NCBI RefSeq assembly: GCF_000428845.1
Contig: NZ_AUAS01000006.1
Location: 248,001 to 312,000, forward strand
Direction: 5' to 3'
Origin: Dyadobacter alkalitolerans DSM 23607
Lineage (GTDB): Bacteria; Bacteroidota; Bacteroidia; Cytophagales; Spirosomataceae
Length of the DNA stretch: 64,000 bases
Part shown: positions 26,695 through 35,651 of the stretch, one piece after another
Layout of the letters: each line of letters begins with the position of its first letter
Position numbering within the stretch: position 1 is the first letter of the stretch
Program-made: the position numbers and the translations under genes
Notes under the pieces: model-generated
Databases searched by the model: none
What the model was told of the DNA's origin: nothing
Seen by the model: only the letters and a program-made list of their open reading frames with translations

Positions 26695-27936
26695 ATGGCC
26701 ACCATTACTGCTGAGCGATCAGACTTTTCCCATCTTTTTAGTGCCCCCGTCATTGTCGCTGCCCTTGGATATTTTGTTGATATATATGACCTGCTGCTTT
26801 TCGGGATTGTACGCTTGCCCAGCCTTGCCTCACTCGGTCTTTCGGAAACAGAAATTTCACTGACTGGTGCCAGCATCCTGAACTGGCAAATGACAGGCTT
26901 GCTGCTGGGCGGAATTCTCTGGGGTGTTTTGGGGGACAAAAAAGGGCGCTTATCCGTGCTTTTTGGCTCTATTATTACTTATTCCCTTGCCAACATTGCC
27001 TGCGGTTTTGTGCAGGATCCCACAACTTACAAGCTTTTGCGATTCATAGCAGGCATCGGGCTCGCCGGTGAACTGGGTGCCGGAATTACATTGGTTTCCG
27101 AAATTTTACCAAAACATTTACGCGCCATAGGCACATCATTGGTTGCCGGAATTGGCCTTTTGGGCGCAGTAGTCGCCTATTTTACCGTGGAATACTTCGA
27201 TTGGCGTTATGCATATTTCATTGGCGGCGGATTGGGAATTTCGTTGCTGCTGCTGCGAATCGGCGTTTTTGAATCAGGGATATTTAAAGATATCAAGAAT
27301 CAAAAGCATGTTGAAAAAGGAAACTTCTTCGCGCTTTTTACCAATAAAGACCGGCTGATCCGTTATCTCAAATGCATCGGGATCGGGCTTCCGACCTGGT
27401 TTGTGATCGGGATCCTGGCCACATTCAGCAACGAATTCGGGAAAGCGCTGGGCATTTCGGAGGCCGTAAAACCCGGGTTATCCATCATGTGGTGTTACGT
27501 TGGGTTGTCTATGGGTGACTTATGCAGTGGTTTTTTAAGTCATTGGCTGGAATCGCGCAAGAAGGCTGTATTTTATCTGATGATATTTACGTTAATATGG
27601 AGCGTCGTTTATTTGTATGCCGGAATTAAATCTGTGTCAACATTTTACGGCGTAGCAGCATTGCTGGGGTTTGGTATTGGTTACTGGGCCATGTTTGTCA
27701 CCATTGGTGCTGAGCAGTTTGGGACCAATTTGAGAGCAACAGCAGCCACAACCGTGCCCAATATGGTGCGCGGGACCGTAGTGGTTATGACAACATTATT
27801 TGCTACTTTTAAAGACTCGTTTTCAGTCATTAATTCAGGAGCGCTGGTCGGAATCATTTGCTTTGCGATAGGCCTTTTCTGCATTCTGACAATTCCCGAA
27901 ACCCACGGCAGAGACCTTGACTTTCTGGAAGAATAA
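26695..27936 (+). CDS. MFS transporter
   Basis: The start ATG 26695 is preferred to the TTG at 26656, giving 413 residues with about 12 membrane segments. The MFS motif A loop between helices 2 and 3 is visible as GVLGDKKGRLSVLFGS (about 75-90), and a related acidic/arginine pattern FIAGIGLAGELGAG occurs near residue 115. It is an inner-membrane solute carrier, of the type annotated as sugar or aromatic/organic acid symporters; the sequence does not settle the substrate. It leads an operon with a Tat-exported small subunit and a GMC oxidoreductase, so it probably imports the oxidised product made in the periplasm. No LacY-like or drug-efflux signature was recognised. Confidence 0.88.
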   Translation: MATITAERSDFSHLFSAPVIVAALGYFVDIYDLLLFGIVRLPSLASLGLSETEISLTGASILNWQMTGLLLGGILWGVLGDKKGRLSVLFGSIITYSLANIACGFVQDPTTYKLLRFIAGIGLAGELGAGITLVSEILPKHLRAIGTSLVAGIGLLGAVVAYFTVEYFDWRYAYFIGGGLGISLLLLRIGVFESGIFKDIKNQKHVEKGNFFALFTNKDRLIRYLKCIGIGLPTWFVIGILATFSNEFGKALGISEAVKPGLSIMWCYVGLSMGDLCSGFLSHWLESRKKAVFYLMIFTLIWSVVYLYAGIKSVSTFYGVAALLGFGIGYWAMFVTIGAEQFGTNLRATAATTVPNMVRGTVVVMTTLFATFKDSFSVINSGALVGIICFAIGLFCILTIPETHGRDLDFLEE

Positions 27937-27977
27937 GCTTTCAACAGCGTAACAACAACATTCAAAACATAAAAACA

Positions 27978-28499
27978 ATGGAGAGACGCGTGGCGCTTAA
28001 AAGCATGGCACTGGCCATGGGCGCAATGGCGGGACTGCCTGCATGGGCATCCGGATGGAGCAAAAGCGCTTTGGAAAAAGGCACATTGCTTTCAGCCGAC
28101 CAGTCTAACATACTGACCGGAATGGTGGAAACCATTATTCCAAAAACAGACACGCCCGGCGCAGGCGAACTGGGCGTAGGTGGTTTTGTTCAAAAAATGG
28201 TGACGGATTGCTACGACAGCAAAGCGCAGGCAAGCCTGAAAAGCGGTCTTTCTAACCTGGACGAACAAAGCATTCAACGTTTTGGTAAATCATTTGCGGA
28301 TGCGGGCAAAGACCAGCGAATGCAGCTTTTGCAGGACATTGACAAAGGCAGTGACGCGAGCCAGAAAGCGTTTTTAGGAATGGTTAAAAACCTGACCATC
28401 CAGGGTTATATGTCGTCCGAATACGTGATGACGAACCTGACCCATTACGAAATGATCCCGGCACGTTACCACGGCTGCGTTCCGGTTGCTAAAGGCTAG
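27978..28499 (+). CDS. Gluconate 2-dehydrogenase subunit 3-like small subunit with Tat signal
   Basis: The protein has 173 residues. It begins MERRVALKSMALAMGAMAG with a twin-arginine-like signal ending at PAWASG. The mature part matches the gluconate_2-dh3 pattern: LTGMVETIIPKTDTPGAGELG (GMVETIIPKTDTPG, about 50-63) and VGGFVQKMVTDCY, followed by helices. Such small subunits carry a co-folded GMC flavoprotein through the Tat pathway (hitchhiker transport), because the flavoprotein lacks its own signal. The next gene, 29 bp on, encodes exactly such a GMC enzyme. Together they would form the catalytic core of a periplasmic sugar or glycoside dehydrogenase. Confidence 0.9.
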   Translation: MERRVALKSMALAMGAMAGLPAWASGWSKSALEKGTLLSADQSNILTGMVETIIPKTDTPGAGELGVGGFVQKMVTDCYDSKAQASLKSGLSNLDEQSIQRFGKSFADAGKDQRMQLLQDIDKGSDASQKAFLGMVKNLTIQGYMSSEYVMTNLTHYEMIPARYHGCVPVAKG

Positions 28500-28528
28500 G
28501 AGATCCCTTCCTATCTCACAAAAAAACT

Positions 28529-30241
28529 ATGGCGAATTTTAATATTGACAGTAAAAAAGCCCGCACTTATGATGCCATCGTAATTGGCTCAGGAATCAGT
28601 GGCGGCTGGTCGGCGAAAGAGTTGACTGAAAAAGGTTTGAAAACATTGGTTCTGGAACGTGGCCGCGATGTGCAGCACATTAAGGATTACCCTACAACCA
28701 ACATGATGCCCTGGGAATTCGAACACCGCGAAAGACTTCCGAAAGAAATTACCGACGCTAATCCGATCGCCAGCAGATGCTATAATTTCAAGGAGTCCTC
28801 TGCGCACTTTTTTGCAAAAGATAACGAGCATCCATACATTCAGGAAAAACCGTTTGACTGGATCCGCGGCTATCAGGTGGGTGGAAAATCGTTGCTATGG
28901 GCACGCCAAACGCAGCGCTGGAGTAAATATGACTTCGAAGGCCCGGCACGCGATAAGTTTGCCGTTGAATGGCCGATCGGCTATGACGATATTGCGCCCT
29001 GGTACAGCCATGTGGAAAAATTTGCAGGCATTACGGGAAACAAAGACGGCCTCGATACATTGCCGGATGGTGAATTCCTGACGCCACACGAGCTGAACTG
29101 TGTCGAAAAATATTTCAAGGAATCTGTTTCAAAACAGTATAAAGACCGGCACATTATCATCGGCCGCGCCGCACATATCACCGACCCACAACAAATTCAT
29201 TTGGACCAGGGCCGTGCGAAATGTCAGCATCGCACCATGTGTGAGCGGGGGTGTCCTTTTGGTGGATATTTCAGCAGCAACTCGTCCACAATTCCCTGGG
29301 CAATGAAGACGGGCAACATGACATTGCGCCCACATTCTGTGGTGCATTCGATTATTTACGATGACAAGAAGCAAAAAGCAAGCGGTGTCCGGGTAATTGA
29401 TTCCAACACGAAGGAAATGATGGAATTCTATGCCGACATTATTTTCCTGAATGCAGCCGCATTAAACAGCAATTTGGTTCTATTAAACTCCACATCATCC
29501 CGCTTCCCGGATGGCTTAGGGAATGACAGCGGTGTGCTGGGAAAATATATAGCATTCCACAACTACCGCGCCACGGTTTCCGGCGAGTACGAAGGTTTTC
29601 TGGACTCTACCGAAGAAGGACGTCGTCCAAATGGCGGTTACATTCCCCGGTTTCGCAATGTTTACAAGCAGGAAACGGACTTTTTGAGAGGTTACGCAGC
29701 CGGTTTCGGATCAGGTCGTGAGACTTACAACGATCGCAGCGGCTTAGGTGAATCATTAAAATCAGGCCTTTTGAAAACACAATATGGCAATTGGAGCGTA
29801 GGGTCACATATGATGGGGGAAACCATTCCAAAAGAAAGCAACTACGTGGCGCTGGACAAAACGCAGAAGGATCCTTTCGGCATGCCGATGTTAAAAATCA
29901 ATGTGGACTATGACGACAACGATGAGAAAATGATCAAGGATTATATTGAGCAGGTTAGTGAAATGTTTGCCAAGGCCGGCTTCAAAAATATCAGGTCCAA
30001 TGACAATCACCGCAATCCAGGCAACGACATTCACGAAATGGGCGGCGTACGAATGGGTAAGGACCCTAAGACTTCCATGTTGAATAAATTCAACCAGTTG
30101 CACGCCTGCAAAAATGTGTTCGTGACCGATGGCGCTTGTATGACTTCCACGTCTACACAAAACCCCTCGCTTACTTATATGGCCTTGTCCGCACGTGCCG
30201 TTGACCACGCAGTGAAGGAAATGAAAGCCAAGAATTTATAG
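28529..30241 (+). CDS. GMC oxidoreductase, large subunit of a periplasmic sugar/glycoside dehydrogenase
   Basis: The protein has 570 residues without a signal peptide. FAD-binding begins YDAIVIGSGISGGWSAKEL (about 13-31). Catalytic GMC residues are His502 (HEMGGVRMG) and Asn545 (TQNPSLTYMAL). A cysteine motif C232-x5-C238-x3-C242-P (KCQHRTMCERGCPFGG) has the spacing of the 3Fe-4S ligands described for FAD-dependent glucose dehydrogenase catalytic subunits, so an internal electron relay is likely. Relatives paired with subunit 3 oxidise glucose, gluconate or the 3-OH of glucosides. It is presumably exported with the Tat partner encoded just upstream. No cytochrome c subunit is in the window, so the electron acceptor is unknown. 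Confidence 0.9.
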   Translation: MANFNIDSKKARTYDAIVIGSGISGGWSAKELTEKGLKTLVLERGRDVQHIKDYPTTNMMPWEFEHRERLPKEITDANPIASRCYNFKESSAHFFAKDNEHPYIQEKPFDWIRGYQVGGKSLLWARQTQRWSKYDFEGPARDKFAVEWPIGYDDIAPWYSHVEKFAGITGNKDGLDTLPDGEFLTPHELNCVEKYFKESVSKQYKDRHIIIGRAAHITDPQQIHLDQGRAKCQHRTMCERGCPFGGYFSSNSSTIPWAMKTGNMTLRPHSVVHSIIYDDKKQKASGVRVIDSNTKEMMEFYADIIFLNAAALNSNLVLLNSTSSRFPDGLGNDSGVLGKYIAFHNYRATVSGEYEGFLDSTEEGRRPNGGYIPRFRNVYKQETDFLRGYAAGFGSGRETYNDRSGLGESLKSGLLKTQYGNWSVGSHMMGETIPKESNYVALDKTQKDPFGMPMLKINVDYDDNDEKMIKDYIEQVSEMFAKAGFKNIRSNDNHRNPGNDIHEMGGVRMGKDPKTSMLNKFNQLHACKNVFVTDGACMTSTSTQNPSLTYMALSARAVDHAVKEMKAKNL

Positions 30242-30260
30242 GCTGACAAAAGTATATTGC

Positions 30261-30290
30261 AAACCGCCACTTCACCGTGGCGGTTTTTTT
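30261..30290 (+). terminator. Rho-independent terminator after the GMC gene
   Basis: AAACCGCCAC (30261-30270) and GTGGCGGTTT (30277-30286) form a 10-bp stem with a TTCACC loop and a run of seven T residues, 20 bp after the stop codon. Confidence 0.9.
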
Positions 30291-30405
30291 ATTGCTTTGA
30301 GACTGCAAACGATATAAATAAAAAAAGTTTTAGTTTTTTCTAATTGAGACTAAGGGGATTCGAGTGCAATAAAGTCTTTTAATTATTACATAAAATAAAG
30401 ACTCA

Positions 30406-31071
30406 ATGCACGATCCTTTGCTTAACCAGGAATCAAAGCGCACAAGTACATTTGTGTCTCCTTTACAAGAAGGGAAGAGTAATGTCAATGAAATCGATTC
30501 TGCCGTTTTTTTAAAGGCAACATTTGAACAGGATCCTGGGAAAGGGCTTGAACTATTATTCAGGCGCTATTATAACCCGCTTTGCAGTCACGCGGTGCGG
30601 TTTGTCTACTCCAAACAAATCGCGGAAGACCTGGTAAGTGAAGTATTTTTCCAGTTTTACCGCACCCGGGCTTACGAGAACATTACATCTTCCTATACAA
30701 GCTATCTTTTCCGGTCCGTGCGGAATGAATGCTATACGTATATGCGTAGAGAGTTCGGGAAAATGGCCTCCCTGGAAGCGAGTGAAGAAAACACCATTTC
30801 AACTTACCATCAGCAGCCCGACGCTGAAATCCATTATAATAATCTTTTTCTGAAAGTGAATGAAGTAATTGCGCGCCTGCCGATGCAATGTCAGAAAGTG
30901 TTCTTACTGAGTCGCTTTGAGAATAAAAAATACCACGAGATCGCTGCCGAGCTTCATATTTCGCCCAAAACGGTGGAAGTGCACATTTCAAAAGCTTTGA
31001 AACACCTTCGGCTGGCCCTGCGCGGCGAATGGATGATTTCTGCGGGATTAACGCTGGTAAGCTTCATTTAA
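30406..31071 (+). CDS. ECF-type RNA polymerase sigma factor
   Basis: The protein has 221 residues. Region 2 is about 45-105 (GLELLFRRYYNPLCSHAVRF, then EDLVSEVFFQFYRT) and region 4 about 150-205 (RLPMQCQKVFLLSRFENKKY, then HEIAAELHISPKTVEVHISK). It has an N-terminal extension of about 30 residues compared with the other sigma gene in the window and is clearly a different paralogue. It starts a second sigma, FecR, SusC(STN), SusD cassette. A short inverted pair, AGTCTTT / AAAGACT, flanks the AT-rich stretch just before its ATG (about 30375-30403) and could be a binding site. No good promoter match was found in the 164-bp gap. Confidence 0.92.
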   Translation: MHDPLLNQESKRTSTFVSPLQEGKSNVNEIDSAVFLKATFEQDPGKGLELLFRRYYNPLCSHAVRFVYSKQIAEDLVSEVFFQFYRTRAYENITSSYTSYLFRSVRNECYTYMRREFGKMASLEASEENTISTYHQQPDAEIHYNNLFLKVNEVIARLPMQCQKVFLLSRFENKKYHEIAAELHISPKTVEVHISKALKHLRLALRGEWMISAGLTLVSFI

Positions 31072-31124
31072 ACCTGAATGTCATGTGTCAAAAGGACCGT
31101 GACAACTACTTCGAAACTAAAAAC

Positions 31125-32132
31125 ATGATGAAAAAAATTATATCAAAATACACACTGTTCGAGTATTTGGCGGGTCGCGCCAATCCGCTGGAACGTCAGC
31201 TTGTAGAAGATTGGATCCGTGAAAAAGATAATGAGGAGACATTCAGTCAATGGCTGATGGAATATGAAACAAAAAGCCCGCAATTTGTTCCGGATCAGGA
31301 TGCAGCAATCAAATCCCTGCTGCATCGCCTGGAAACGGAGCCAGTTGAAGAATCTTCCAAAACATCCGTAGGCAATGTTCGTCCGAACTTCTTCTCGGCA
31401 AGGTCCAACACTTTCTGGTTAATGGCAGCTTCGGTAACATTCGTTGTGGGATTTGGCTGGTGGTTTCGCGAGCCGCTGCAATATAAAACCTACCAAACCG
31501 CTTACGGCCAAACGACTGACGTATACCTGGAAGACGGCAGCCGAGTTGCCCTTAACTCAAACTCGAAGCTGAAAATCCCGCGGCTGGGATTTGACGACGA
31601 CGTAAGGAATGTGATTCTGGAAGGTGAAGCTGAATTTTCGGTAAGCCATACCATTGATCATAAGCGGTTTGTGGTAAAGACATCTGACGATTTCCAAGTG
31701 GAAGTGCTTGGGACAACATTCTCGGTGTTTGCCCGTCCGCGGGGAACCAAAGTAGCTTTAAAAAGTGGCAGCGTCCGCATTGACTATTCTCAGGACAATG
31801 AGCGCAAGGAAGTCATGATGGAACCTGGCGACATGGCAGTAGTGGATTCAGCCGGGGCTGTTCAGCTGGCCAAAAAACAGGATACCAACACATTTGCGAC
31901 CTGGAAAGAGCAGCGCTATGTTTTTAATTCCACATCTGTAAAGGACATCCTGGCCATGATCGATGAAAATTTCGGTCAGAAAGTAAAGCTTTCCAATGCA
32001 GAGATCGCGGAGCGGACCATTACAGGAAATTTCAAAACGAAGAATGCCGACGAGCTGTTGAAAACGGTTTCAGAGGTTCTCGACATGAAAATAGAGCAGA
32101 ACGGCGATACCATCATTTTAAAAAACCAATAA
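31125..32132 (+). CDS. FecR-family anti-sigma factor
   Basis: The frame extends back to 31029 inside the sigma gene; ATG 31125 (MMKKIISKYTLFEYLAGRAN) is the likely start and gives 335 residues, although ATG 31083 is possible. An N-terminal sigma-binding part (about 1-90) precedes one membrane helix (FWLMAASVTFVVGFGWWF, about 97-115). The FecR domain (about 130-235) contains TDVYLEDGSRVALNSNSKL and VILEGEAEFSV; the DUF4974 domain (about 265-335) contains FNSTSVKDILAMIDENFGQ. It regulates the sigma factor 53 bp upstream in response to the STN domain of the SusC that starts 19 bp downstream. Confidence 0.92.
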   Translation: MMKKIISKYTLFEYLAGRANPLERQLVEDWIREKDNEETFSQWLMEYETKSPQFVPDQDAAIKSLLHRLETEPVEESSKTSVGNVRPNFFSARSNTFWLMAASVTFVVGFGWWFREPLQYKTYQTAYGQTTDVYLEDGSRVALNSNSKLKIPRLGFDDDVRNVILEGEAEFSVSHTIDHKRFVVKTSDDFQVEVLGTTFSVFARPRGTKVALKSGSVRIDYSQDNERKEVMMEPGDMAVVDSAGAVQLAKKQDTNTFATWKEQRYVFNSTSVKDILAMIDENFGQKVKLSNAEIAERTITGNFKTKNADELLKTVSEVLDMKIEQNGDTIILKNQ

Positions 32133-32151
32133 ATACCTAAATCAATTAACT

Positions 32152-35100
32152 ATGAATATAACGCTATCAGCTAAGCAATGGGTAGCAATCGGGATTGTGC
32201 TGATGACGCAATCTTCTCTGGTTGCCCACTCCCAGATTATCGCTTACGCTTCCATTCCCACGCGCCAGCACACCAGTTTCGGCCAGGAAATGAAGTTGAA
32301 GAATGTGCTGCTTGATTTGCAGAAACATTATGGAGTTGAGATTATTTTCGAGGACCGCCTGGTAAGATCCGTCAATGTCGCCGTGGGCACACTGGATTTC
32401 AATCAGTCACTCGAAAAAAATCTGGGCTTATTGTTACAACAGAACGGTTTGACCTACAAAAGGACGCGGAAAAATACTTTTGTTATTACCGAAATCAGGA
32501 CAAAAGACGCTGCTCCCGGCAAGCCAACATCCACAGACCAGGCTTTGCTGAACCAGCAGGCGCTGTTGACTTCATCAGGCACGCAAGCGGTGGCAGACAG
32601 GACGGTTAAAGGAAAAGTTTCGGACGAATCAGGCAGCGGACTGCCGGGCGTAAGCGTGGTTTTAAAAGGAACCCAACGCGGGACTTCAACCGGCGCCAAT
32701 GGAGAATTTACATTGGATATTCCGGATGGCGGATCTCAGAATGTGCTGGTAATGAGCTTTGTAGGATATAAATCTCAGGAAGTAACAGTCGGAAGCCAGT
32801 CGGCCATTGACGTGACAATGTTACCTGACGAAAATGCACTTGACGAGATCGTTGTTGTAGGTTATGGAACAGTGAAGAAATCTGACCTTACCGGCGCTGT
32901 TGGAACAATAAAAGGGGAAGTTTTACAGGAACGCCCTGCATCCTCCCTTAACCAGGGACTTTCAGGCCGCATTGCCGGTGTGAATGTGTCGTCCAACTCG
33001 GGTCGGCCGGGTGGGCGCGCGAACATTCGTATCCGTGGAGCGAGCTCGATTTCTGTTTCCAATAATCCGCTGTATGTGATCGACGGAGTGATATTGAATG
33101 CAGTGGACCTTGCCAACGGAAGTACACCCATTGATTACATTAACCCGAACGACATTGCTTCCATTGAAGTTTTAAAAGATGCCTCCTCCACGGCCATTTA
33201 TGGTGCCAGAGGTGCGAATGGGGTAATCCTTGTAACCACGAAGCGCGGAACTTCCGGCGGCGGGAAAGTTACTTACGATACCGACTTTTCCATTGGTATA
33301 GCACCTAAAAAACTGCCGGTTTTGAATTCAAGAGAGTTTTTGGCAGTGGAAGAACAGGCTTATGCCAATGCAGCAAAATTCGATCCGGTAGGCTGGGCGA
33401 CGGGAACCAAATACACCGATCCTAAGCTGAAACGGACTAATCCGTTGCTATTCGATGCCAGTGGTAACCCGCTTTATGACACAGATTGGCAGGATGAAAC
33501 ATTCCAGAAAGCATTTACACAAAATCACCAGCTTGGCTTAACGGGCGGAAGTGAAAAAGGAAGCTACGGCGCATTCCTGAACTACCGGAACGAAAACGGG
33601 ATCGTGCGCGAATCGTGGCAAAAACGGTTTGCAGGAAGATTTGTATTCGATAGCCAGATCAAAAGCTGGCTAAAAGTAGGAGGAACCCTGGGGTATACCG
33701 ACCAAAACGAAAAGCAAATTGACCAGTTAGGCGGTGGAGGTATCACGGCCATGCGCCAGGTGCTGGAAGCTTTGCCGATTATCCCGGTTAAATATCCTGA
33801 CGGAAGATGGGCGAGCAACAGGGATTATCCCGGAATGGAAGGCGGTGACAGCCCATTGCGCGTAGGAGCAGAGCGGTTGTCCTACCTGAGAACCCAAACA
33901 ATGCTTGGAAACATGTACGCGACAATCAGCCTGGCGCCAGGCCTGGATTTCCGCTCGACAATAGGAACCAACGTGATCAATCAGCGCGAGGACTATTTTG
34001 CTGCGGCCGGCTTGCAGTACATTTCAAATAATGGTGATGCCTCTGTCCAGAACAGACGTTTCAATTCATGGCAATTTGAAAACTACTTGACGTATGTCCG
34101 GGATTTTGGGAAAATCCATTCCATCAATGCAATGCTGGGTTTGTCGTGGCAGCACGTGGACCGGTTTGAAAATCTTGCCAGAAGCCAGAATTTTACGGAT
34201 ACTTATTTTCAGTTCAATAACCTTGGAGCAGGAGCAACCGCGCTGGCCCCAACTTCCAATGCGCAGGCTTACGGGCTCAACTCTTACTTTGCAAGGCTTA
34301 ATTATAGCTTGATGGATAAATATCTGGTCACCTTCACGGGCCGGATCGATGGTTCTTCCAAATTTGGGGATGCCAACAGATATGCGTTCTTCCCCTCGGC
34401 GGCACTTGCATGGCGCGTGTCAGAAGAAGAATTTCTGAAATCTAGCGCAGCGATCTCCAACCTGAAAATCAGAGCGAGCTATGGCGCTACGGGTAACTCT
34501 GAAATTCCAGCTTACCGCGCATTGGCTGGTATGACCAACAATATCGCAAATGTGATCGATTATAGTGTGATTTTTGGTGGTAACCGCGCCATTGGCACGG
34601 GCATCAGCCGGATGTCCAACTCGAACCTGCAATGGGAAAAAACGCAGCAGGTTGATTTGGGAATAGAATTGGGCTTGTTTTCAAACAGGCTGAGCTTTGA
34701 ACTGGACCTTTATCGCAGAAAAGTGAATGAAATGCTGCTTGATGCGCCACTTCCTTTAAGCAGCGGTTACAGCAGCATTTTTACCAATGTCGGAAGCATG
34801 GAAAACAAGGGGGTTGAGTTTGCAGTGAATTCTACCAACATTAAAGCGGGTGATTTCTCGTGGAATACGACTTTCAACATTTCTGTAAATAAAAACAAAG
34901 TGCTGGCATTGTCCGGCGGCAGTGACATTTTCTCGGGAGCCACGGTAATCCGGGTTGGCGAGCCGGTGGGTTCGTTTTTCGGAAGGGTAAACCAGGGAAC
35001 ATGGTCAACAGCGGAGGCAGATCTGGCAAAGAGTTACGGCGAGCTGCCGGGTGACGTGAAATACGCGGACCTGAACGAAGACGGAGCAATTAATGACCTG

Positions 35101-35625
35101 GACCGGGCGATCATCGGAAAAGGTATTCCCGACGGTTTCGGAACATTTCTGAACACATTCCAGTACAAAGCCTGGTCGCTGACAGTGGATTTACAATATA
35201 TGTACGGAAACGACGTGCTTGACCGGAGTATCCACTCGGCAGAAGACAGACAAGGCATTGCCAACAGTTATAAGACAGTGCTGAACGCCTGGACAGAGAC
35301 AAATCAGAATACGCCGATCGCACAAGTGCGGCCGATCAATGCGGGTTACGACACCAACAACGACAGCCATAAAGTTACCGATGGTTCATTCATCCGCGGA
35401 CGCAACTTGTTGCTGGCCTACTCGTTCCCGGCGTCGACGGTCTCAAAGCTCAAACTGGACCGCCTGAGAATCTATGGCTCAATCCAGAACTTCTTCGTGA
35501 CCACCAAATACAAAGGTTATGACCCGGAAGTTTCCAATTCAGGCTCACCATTCGACCAGGGATTTGGATTGTACGATTATCCGAAGCCAAGGGTATTTAT
35601 GCTCGGACTCAACATTGGTTTGTAA
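32152..35625 (+). CDS. SusC/RagA TonB-dependent transporter with STN signalling domain
   Basis: The protein has 1157 residues. A signal region (WVAIGIVLMTQSSLVAHSQ) precedes an STN domain (about 45-115, MKLKNVLLDLQKHYGVEIIF), a linker, a carboxypeptidase-D-like domain (about 155-225, GKVSDESGSGLPGVSVVLKG), the SusC box VVVGYGTVKKSDLTGAVGT (about 233) and a large barrel with MSNSNLQWEKTQQVDLGIEL near residue 820. The STN domain links it to the FecR gene ending 19 bp upstream, so this transporter likely induces its own operon. The SusD gene is 26 bp downstream. Its substrate is unknown; a xylose isomerase gene lies nearby but on the other strand. Confidence 0.96.
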   Translation: MNITLSAKQWVAIGIVLMTQSSLVAHSQIIAYASIPTRQHTSFGQEMKLKNVLLDLQKHYGVEIIFEDRLVRSVNVAVGTLDFNQSLEKNLGLLLQQNGLTYKRTRKNTFVITEIRTKDAAPGKPTSTDQALLNQQALLTSSGTQAVADRTVKGKVSDESGSGLPGVSVVLKGTQRGTSTGANGEFTLDIPDGGSQNVLVMSFVGYKSQEVTVGSQSAIDVTMLPDENALDEIVVVGYGTVKKSDLTGAVGTIKGEVLQERPASSLNQGLSGRIAGVNVSSNSGRPGGRANIRIRGASSISVSNNPLYVIDGVILNAVDLANGSTPIDYINPNDIASIEVLKDASSTAIYGARGANGVILVTTKRGTSGGGKVTYDTDFSIGIAPKKLPVLNSREFLAVEEQAYANAAKFDPVGWATGTKYTDPKLKRTNPLLFDASGNPLYDTDWQDETFQKAFTQNHQLGLTGGSEKGSYGAFLNYRNENGIVRESWQKRFAGRFVFDSQIKSWLKVGGTLGYTDQNEKQIDQLGGGGITAMRQVLEALPIIPVKYPDGRWASNRDYPGMEGGDSPLRVGAERLSYLRTQTMLGNMYATISLAPGLDFRSTIGTNVINQREDYFAAAGLQYISNNGDASVQNRRFNSWQFENYLTYVRDFGKIHSINAMLGLSWQHVDRFENLARSQNFTDTYFQFNNLGAGATALAPTSNAQAYGLNSYFARLNYSLMDKYLVTFTGRIDGSSKFGDANRYAFFPSAALAWRVSEEEFLKSSAAISNLKIRASYGATGNSEIPAYRALAGMTNNIANVIDYSVIFGGNRAIGTGISRMSNSNLQWEKTQQVDLGIELGLFSNRLSFELDLYRRKVNEMLLDAPLPLSSGYSSIFTNVGSMENKGVEFAVNSTNIKAGDFSWNTTFNISVNKNKVLALSGGSDIFSGATVIRVGEPVGSFFGRVNQGTWSTAEADLAKSYGELPGDVKYADLNEDGAINDLDRAIIGKGIPDGFGTFLNTFQYKAWSLTVDLQYMYGNDVLDRSIHSAEDRQGIANSYKTVLNAWTETNQNTPIAQVRPINAGYDTNNDSHKVTDGSFIRGRNLLLAYSFPASTVSKLKLDRLRIYGSIQNFFVTTKYKGYDPEVSNSGSPFDQGFGLYDYPKPRVFMLGLNIGL

Positions 35626-35651
35626 ATCTTGACCTTTATTCGAATCATTAT

